Shown here in pieces: positions 63,201-64,000 of a stretch of DNA of 64,000 nt. The notes beneath the pieces are model-generated. The model worked only from the letters and a program-made list of their open reading frames with translations. It made no database searches and was not told the DNA's origin. The position numbers were made by a program, and so were the translations under genes. How positions within the stretch are numbered: the first letter of the stretch is position 1; each line of letters begins with the position of its first letter. Source of the stretch: Bradyrhizobium sp. cir1 (GTDB lineage: Bacteria > Pseudomonadota > Alphaproteobacteria > Rhizobiales > Xanthobacteraceae); NCBI RefSeq assembly GCF_014198245.1, contig NZ_JACIHE010000003.1:434001-498000 (forward strand). Direction: 5' to 3'.

Positions 63201-63507
63201 GCAGGGCACCTCCGGCAACGACGTCCTCTTCGCTGCGAGCGGTCAGGACGTGCTTACCGGGGGCGTGGGACGGGACCAGTTCGTGTTCGCATCCCCTCCG
63301 GCTTCGACGCCCGTCCAGCATACGATCACCGACTTCACGGTGGGAATCGACAGGCTCGACGTTCGCCAGTTCACGAACGTGTCCTGGGCTTCGGCGGCGG
63401 ACAGTCCCAACGACACGCTGGTGACGCTGGATGCCAACGACTCCATTCTGCTCAAGAATATTGTGGCGTCGAACCTCAAGGCCGCCGACTTCATCTTCCA
63501 TGTGTAG
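48247..63507 (+). CDS. Giant FecR-domain, RTX-type secreted adhesin (5086 aa)
   Basis: One uninterrupted frame of 15.3 kb. Start TTG at 48247; a stop at 48220 excludes longer forms and the first ATG is codon 116. Order of parts, in residues: 25-100 conserved leader (LLFSGDFVRIGADLIL); PAAG at 103-106; FecR domain 107-280; Asn/Pro linker to 350; TolB-like propeller blades about 411-735 (ISSDGRYIVYQG, SPDGHFIVFTS); VCBS-like segment 745-840; cadherin-like 850-945; Ig-like repeats 945-1858; seven 122-residue repeats 1859-2712; beta-helix of Gly/Asn/Ser/Thr-rich turns about 2805-4885; RTX-like GNDVLFAASGQDVLTGG near 4990; C-terminal ITDFTVGIDRLDVRQF and FIFHV. No Sec signal; C-terminal layout fits type I secretion. 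Cysteine is essentially absent. Role: surface adhesion or biofilm, by family. Confidence 0.9.
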   Translation: MNHTDRFLPNGLGHQSLQFESDALAETPRAVVAVPDAHLLFSGDFVRIGADLILSDPLHRVVVPNYFRDHARPLLVSPEGAHLDPGVIDALTGHTQYAQAGAPAAGGKVVGHVVKMTGSASIVRNGVTIVTNVGDAVYQNDLVQTGSDSTLGLVLDDGTTFNLSASSRFMLNELTYDASSTSNSSLMTLVQGAASFVAGQVAKTGDMRVATPSATIGIRGTAVILDVSATDGRISVSVIDQRDGLVHAVQVFNTAGVLIGTVTSNGSTLTLTPTASFDVIAQQSNKTTDQVAQEFGAFQQVLSTYDAGKQLFPNLPQHTENRDQNNNNPNPNSTTKFAGSPPLQPPGTEYHSLPGTSATPPSSAVPPVVVVTVNPASDAGTSPPASSTVAEGPIVVPVKLSAVPFVVTPPNVAAITSGPGDHIGPVMSANGDVVYDPDGTIYFFSHEAGATTTIASPANGWSYGSPTISSDGRYIVYQGSDGGGSFVFVYGTDPSDPAHYHVQTALAPGSAPAVSGDGSTIVVQQDGGNVAIYSLDGTLKGTVTPGAVGSSGALWKPAISADGHLIAFWNSDVAAPGGGGRLLAFDLSTGELAEIARTSVGAGAVAPTISADGRMIAYQGTDGTGHSEIYLYDLNAGAVVFHTSNASGSSYSPVLSPDGHFIVFTSEARLTSADQNGFADIYIVDVTDPAAPAYRLVSDGVGTASNGGAAISAGGQYVAFGSSSNIFFADPTSGLSAIILETVKSPDVLTAKGSIAVTGDYTGVTVGVSDQFGDATPYFSASFDANGHINWNFAEAKSDFAALSFGETATQEFIIRLSADNGFITIPVFVTVHDGIQPAIQTTDAAPVAAPVTLAQGQQDSPYVITPTALLKGVADIDGPSLFISSLTIQSGGGGLVQNSDQTWTYTPYPGFSGHVVFGYTVSDTIKSAASTASLNITLPLAITAISPDSGASGDFITNSTQLSVSGSNGALSPGEKIQVSSDNGLTWSDVVQATGTTWSLTDPSIHNASFSYQVRVVDSVGNTVGSAAQAVTIDTAPPAVTIDNSDVLTNQAIQRISGTVDLADAGTTVIVFDNAQAIAGAVVQADGSWSVIVQLSEGGNSFVAQDIDVAGNLGLSNTVVLTLDSTPPAAAASVGALSADSGNSATDFNTNVTSQTVSGTYSGALGQGETIQVSANNGTTWVTAAASGGVWSASGVSLSLGTNFLSVRTIDLAGNITSGTGRSYTLDTVAPTAVATMTLLSSDSGSSSTDFVTNVPSQTVSGTYTGVLAFGETFQVSADGGVTWVSATANAANSTWSASGMTLSPTGNMLSVRTVDLAGNIAAGAGHSYSFDTIVPSAVATVTALGADSGSSSSDFVTNIASQTVSGTYSGSLGPGESIQVSTDGGATWVTAVANASNGTWSASGVSLSAAGSTLSVRTIDLAGNSLAGSGHAYTLDTGAPSAVATVTALGSDSGSSSSDFVTNVASQTVTGTYTDALDPGESIQLSIDGTNWVTANAAGGVWSASGVILSGAGSLLSVRTIDLAGNIATGIGHSYVLNQTAPSGGTPDLIASSDSGTSSSDNNTNLLAPTLSVALGAGVAVGDTVELLLNASSFSHPLVRTVTSGDIAAQSVSFTVSPGDLGSDGLKLISGRFTDLAGNSSTTNALTITLDTSAPVLAITSPGGNTNQSVQTIAGTADPADAGAIVTVLDDGAVVGVATIQANGTWSTDVTLHSDTNSLTAQATDAAGNQGVSNTVVITLNTNAPTGGTPDLVAGSDSGSSSSDNTTNVTAPTFTVVLGANVVAGDTIQLLLNGSPFAHPVTHTISAADIGAQSVSLTVTDGDLGPDGAKSISARLNDSFGNSSTTAALIITLDTAAPTVSSEAITSATGAQNSTLNAGDVVSVTVTFNESVTVTGTPQLALNIGGTPVQANYGSGTGTTQLVFTYTIQAGQNDATGISLNANALSLNGGTITDAAGNAAVLTAAAVADNASYKVDTAAPVVSSEAITSATGAQNSTLNAGDVVSVTVTFSEAVTVTGTPQLALNIGGTPVQANYASGTGTTQLMFTYTIQAGQNDATGISINANALSLNGGTITDPAGNSAVLTAAAVADNASYKVDTAAPAVSSEAITSATGAQNSTLNAGDVVSVTVTFSESVSVTGTPQLALNIGGTSIQASYASGSGSSQLVFTYAIQAGQNDASGISIDANALSLNGGTITDAAGNAAVLTAAAVTDNASYKVDTAAPAVSSEAITSATGAQNNTLNAGDVVSVTVTFNESVTVTGAPQLALNIGGTPVQANYASGSGTTQLVFTYAIQAGQNDASGISIDANALSLNGGTITDAAGNTAVLTAAAVADNASYKVDTAAPTVSSEAITSATGAQNNTLNAGDVVSVTVTFSESVTVTGTPQLALNIGGTPVQANYASGTGTTQLVFTYTIQAGQNDATGISINANALSLNGGTITDPAGNSAVLTAAAVADNASYKVDTAAPAVSSEAITGATGAQNNTLNAVDVVSVTVTFGESVSVTGTPQLALNIGGTPVQASYASGSGTTQLVFTYAIQAGQNDTNGISIDANALSLNGGTITDAAGNAAVLTSAAVADNASYKVDTAAPAVSSEAITSATGAQNSTLNAGDVVSVTVSFNESVTVTGTPQLALNIGGTPVQAGYTSGSGTTQLVFTYTIQAGQNDANGISLDANALSLNGGTITDAAGNAAVLTAAAVADNASFIVDTSLPTESVAISSVAGSSSSTSTSIIVTGTNGTLAFGDKVQISTDNLTWTDVARNGLTRWTFTDSSIRSSNFTYFTRVVDSAGNVETTASLPILVASGGASVSMNPAGGVVEFTGSGGTLQIGAAVTAAINAISIASGPVAIGGSGNITTSAGDAIDLYATGANAGNPANLTVNPTGQITGAGSAISVVQNAAGSITVTTSGTVIGQAGRGILAQQNATGTGSILINGSGNVTGTGAAFSGIVAVNLNSASNSDITVNQSGNVTGGHDGIRVQTNGNGNISVTTAPNPLEATAQITGSTLYGIEAQSKGAGNIQINAGAGTVITSASVGINAYNEAISLPKVGGVIASSISVNASGAINSGTALTGQGGRPAGILAGYKGGTTNTVNANVFGNVVINNSATINAAGGDGIRGYNFGPGNVFISNSGTIIAGDVYGIAGSSSSTGNVSVTTIAGSSITSGSHGILAINQASSILQSAGSTVTVTAAGTINSGVHLSAGGAQPAGISAGYYGSNGTSNPNINGSVLVDNAANISARAGYGIIGFNVGYGNITIINRADKSVSGAQFGIAAGSSVNGTASPSNVSISVEANSTPTAAAVTASSLMGLAAINANNTSGGNITITTGANDQFISGGYGINANSAAASVASGNQISVTTSTGTINSGFNFFSGGGTPAGISAGYSVLSPANIHGNVVLDNAATVTAASGSGINLYNNGNGSISATLRPTSSITAAQGAGVTAFSAAGGNITIDNQGAISAAAIGVSAGNGSSASVNGLISISNSGTINAPGVPFMPVVTIGNGNSTQTATVSNAAGKSIASTLFARTTNNVAISFFAGNGSVTNNGSITGNISFSGTGSGSFSNALGATWKTNGWNSFGSGTNVISNAGTISMSGLAALFGPSAISLWNTGSIQIASNSSAQIFANVSNAPGNPVGSTGTISLGDRSALELGLSVDTTQVISLTGRGLLMLDNPAAVTAPVNFNPDPGKSNIGSVITLQGANFTGPTMTVSSAQSFFNATGAGLTGNIFDVLSANRLVLVPNVGAGTTIVTGVTAPTTITPVAPVNGYSVYVLDGDLISGNTGSGYNINTADTAAANTYALVVNANSSVSVTGPTTNSALRVGTSGASGAIINAATVSGGDLGINVNLTNLPSSGSGNADVVDYGNVTGGQSAIQALTWDGNGNVVVGPGATLTGTLAFGIVAIANGGGGVSIATSNAAPSNVTTISAGTSGIIAIARQQTFTSAGVQVYNSANITSGNNGAANALGAGVSGIRAGILNNNTSPTQNTPNLQITGNVIIESRGSITAKYGDGLHAFNFGSGDASVTLGTDQTITATAAGVTNDGVNPATSDAQYGIFAYTYGKGSTLVNTGFNSTITSGSTGINAGNQAIAIAQGSGSTVSVYSQGSISSGTNLHNSGGPPSAMQAGYNPGLQGVFNSAVYGDVIVNAAAAGTSTIFAAAGAGISAYNYAVGDITVTVGSGVSIQTQAPATSSLGGNAPYGIAATNRGPGDILVVTSNGSSINAGSTGINAVNDANPTAGSDLANLFAASVAAGKPAVVAVTAAGTITAGALSTNSGGTPSGIAAGFFGGGGHANQYVSGNVFINNAAVVSAAGVGLQGYNFGYGNITIDVASGANITAGSNGIYAHADGGFTDPVTASALARDVAVTVYANTTITAGSATFNKAYGILALSTNAGSISVVTSTGDTIDSHQGSAGINAVNEATSIAPSFNSSVIVTNAASIHSGTGTTGFNNQPAGILAGYIGQATDPSLNNPPNPANYGVNGEVVVNNFGNITADAGDGIRAYNFGVGDVSVNNFSGIITALGGANPPNGSGVGILAQNFGPGSVYVTTSASTSITSGSTGIAALNKATTADPLNPTVVVPATAEIFVNASGTIHSGTTPTGTVAADPAAGILAGYNPNNQNTANNAVHGNVFVYDHATIVAPTGTDGIRAVNYGDGDIAVTVESDSRVFAGRYGVAAFGFDGGDVSVTIDGSVIGGTAGLDVTTTGTGLVTIDNAGVVEGIVLAYNATFTNEAGADWQFSGASTFTGTSTLSNFGTIESAGTSSILGLAGFTNTGTIAVESGGLTIGTAVTGGGAAVIYSASLVFNAASDANVTFDTGTSTPGTLVLADAADFTGTVTGFAFGDTIDLVGIAPANVSVSGSGGLHVDFGTGSFALGGSYDPAGFLIASDGQGGTKISWNHQGPVIDTSQLAVSFNGGTYTVNGIQVTDSDPGVPTAPVVTYTPGSTPPAYEKVALTMSDIAGATQSVNFIFQNGTGSTVQGTSGNDVLFAASGQDVLTGGVGRDQFVFASPPASTPVQHTITDFTVGIDRLDVRQFTNVSWASAADSPNDTLVTLDANDSILLKNIVASNLKAADFIFHV
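51628..52869 (+). repeat. Four Ig-like repeats of about 103-105 codons inside the adhesin
   Basis: Four successive units share SDSGSSSSDFVTN, SQTVSGTY, a GEtIQVS-GTTWV core and LSVRTIDLAGN. Anchor codons of the SQTVSGTY element are at 51703, 52012, 52327 and 52642, a spacing of 309, 315 and 315 bp. Similarity is clear at DNA level but lower than in the 366-bp array downstream. Confidence 0.85.
53821..56382 (+). repeat. Seven tandem 366-bp repeats (122 codons each) inside the adhesin
   Basis: Units begin at 53821, 54187, 54553, 54919, 55285, 55651 and 56017, with exactly the same 366-bp length and no indel. Each encodes VSSEAITSATGAQN, TLNAGDVVSVTVTF, TPQLALNIGGT, QLVFTYTIQAGQND, NALSLNGGTITDAAGN and AAVADNASYKVDTAAP. 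Long stretches are identical between units, for example between the second and fifth, which shows recent duplication or gene conversion. The domain is an Ig-like/SwmB-type building block common in large adhesins. Confidence 0.95.
57481..62112 (+). repeat. Degenerate super-repeats of the beta-helix region
   Basis: A recurring block has INSG, then P-A/S-G-I-x-AGY, then GNV-x-V-x-N-x-A and GDGIRAYNFG-like turns, then GNISVTT and a TSG-x-GI-x-A-x-N turn. The PAGI-AGY element is seen near 57481, 57871, 58381, 60160 (weak), 60614 (weak), 61090, 61615 and 62083; most spacings are 390-525 bp. The stretch 58750-59650 lacks it and looks like a different autotransporter-type segment. Confidence 0.7.
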
Positions 63508-63534
63508 TTGGCGCTAACAGGCGGACTGAACTGA

Positions 63535-63810
63535 ATGCGTGAAGTAGAGGCCTTGTTGAATTCGCTCATTGATGTCGATCGCGGCACGCTGATCTCGGTG
63601 TTGTCCATGGAGGTGCAGACGGCCACAAAGCTCGCCATGAGTGGGCATCAGCGCACTGCCTGGCAGCGCGCGAAGAGGCGAAGCGCCATCGAGCACGCTG
63701 CTCGTCTGGCGCATATCCTGGCCTATTTCAAATATGGAGAGACGCCGTCCGGCATGTCGGAGGATGATCGCCGGCTTTGCAGCAGCCTCGTGGAGAAGCG
63801 TAGCCTGTAG
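63535..63810 (+). CDS. Small hypothetical protein after the adhesin
   Basis: 91 residues, ATG at 63535, 27 bp after the giant gene's stop and on the same strand, so probably co-transcribed. Basic, helical-looking protein without signal peptide or membrane segment (TAWQRAKRRSAIEHAARLAH, SGMSEDDRRLCSSLVEKRSL). The ribosome site is weak. I do not recognise a family. Position suggests a helper or regulator linked to the adhesin, but chance adjacency is possible. Confidence 0.6.
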   Translation: MREVEALLNSLIDVDRGTLISVLSMEVQTATKLAMSGHQRTAWQRAKRRSAIEHAARLAHILAYFKYGETPSGMSEDDRRLCSSLVEKRSL

Positions 63811-63861
63811 CTTGACCGGGTGATCCTGTCCTAGAGACGTTTGATGAAGAGTTGATCGCCA

Positions 63862-64000
63862 TGAATGAAAACGACGCGCTCTTGCTGGATCTTGCGATCG
63901 GCAGCCGCTTCCGGGTGAAGTCCCTCGGCAAGCATAGCAAGCGTTTGGACGGCAGGACCGGACGGGTTATCGGCTTTGCCCACACCAAGAACGCGTTGCG
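63862..64000 (+). CDS. Small protein of unknown function, cut by the window end
   Basis: Starts at the ATG at 63862 and runs 46 codons to the edge without a stop: MNENDALLLDLAIGSRFRVK, then KHSKRLDGRTGRVIGFAHTK. The GSRFRVK...GRTGRVIGF pattern looks like a small KOW/SH3-like beta barrel as found in short rhizobial proteins, but this is a weak impression. It lies 51 bp after the 91-residue gene on the same strand. Confidence 0.6.

Noticed and set aside
61276-63501. 741-codon minus-strand frame opposite the adhesin C-terminus
   Set aside because: Antisense to a certain gene; composition is typical of a shadow frame.
48247-63507. CRISPR or satellite interpretation of the direct repeats
   Set aside because: The repeats are 366 bp and about 310 bp, in frame with a single gene, with no spacers; they are protein domain repeats.

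Overview
The window is GC-rich, densely coded DNA typical of a soil or plant-associated alphaproteobacterium. GTG and TTG starts, 1-4 bp stop/start overlaps, many ABC importers of the Dpp and Liv types, and a palindromic intergenic repeat of the kind I associate with Bradyrhizobium make a Bradyrhizobium-like Rhizobiales the best guess. This is inferred from style and content, not from a marker gene.

Bases 1-8527 hold a catabolic block: the 3' part of an acyl-CoA synthetase, an N-carbamoyl-D-amino-acid hydrolase, a flavin reductase, a hydantoin racemase on the opposite strand, a D-hydantoinase/dihydropyrimidinase, then an epimerase, an SDR dehydrogenase and a two-Rossmann FAD oxidoreductase. 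The hydrolase, racemase and hydantoinase together are the classic set that turns 5-substituted hydantoins into D-amino acids. Bases 8646-19466 carry two consecutive complete Dpp/Opp-type ABC importers. The first has one double ATPase of 556 aa, the second has separate DppD- and DppF-like ATPases.

Bases 19507-24092 hold an acetamidase/formamidase and an NCS1 permease (minus strand), a MarR regulator, and a divergent amidohydrolase. A palindrome, YRCGAAG-N4-CTTCGYA, occurs once directly before the NCS1 start and twice between marR and the amidohydrolase, which suggests a small MarR regulon. Bases 24102-28521 encode a three-gene molybdenum hydroxylase whose [2Fe-2S] subunit is fused to a CoxG-like SRPBCC domain. 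Bases 28597-33755 are a full Liv-type importer with a small Rieske protein attached, followed by a convergent arylformamidase-like hydrolase. My working reading is an island for import and opening of cyclic amides or N-heterocycles; the substrate is unknown.

Bases 34865-46737 form a surface polysaccharide cluster with repeated strand switches: a GINT1-like protein, a GT4 glycosyltransferase, a GumC/Wzc-like co-polymerase with a degenerate kinase domain, a Wzx-type flippase, a FAD oxidoreductase, a CelD-like acyltransferase, an O-antigen ligase/polymerase and a secreted GH5 glycosidase. A ParB-like protein and a 0.66 kb gap follow.

Bases 48247-63507 are a single gene of 5086 codons, the most remarkable object here. 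It encodes a giant, probably type I-secreted surface protein with an N-terminal FecR domain preceded by a PAAG tetrapeptide, a TolB-like propeller, VCBS/cadherin/Ig-like domains, seven exact-period 122-residue repeats, about 2000 residues of predicted beta-helix, and a short RTX-like C-terminus. A 12-bp AT-rich string upstream of it also occurs upstream of the co-polymerase gene. Two small genes close the window, the last one cut by its end. I saw no rRNA, tRNA, CRISPR array or insertion sequence.
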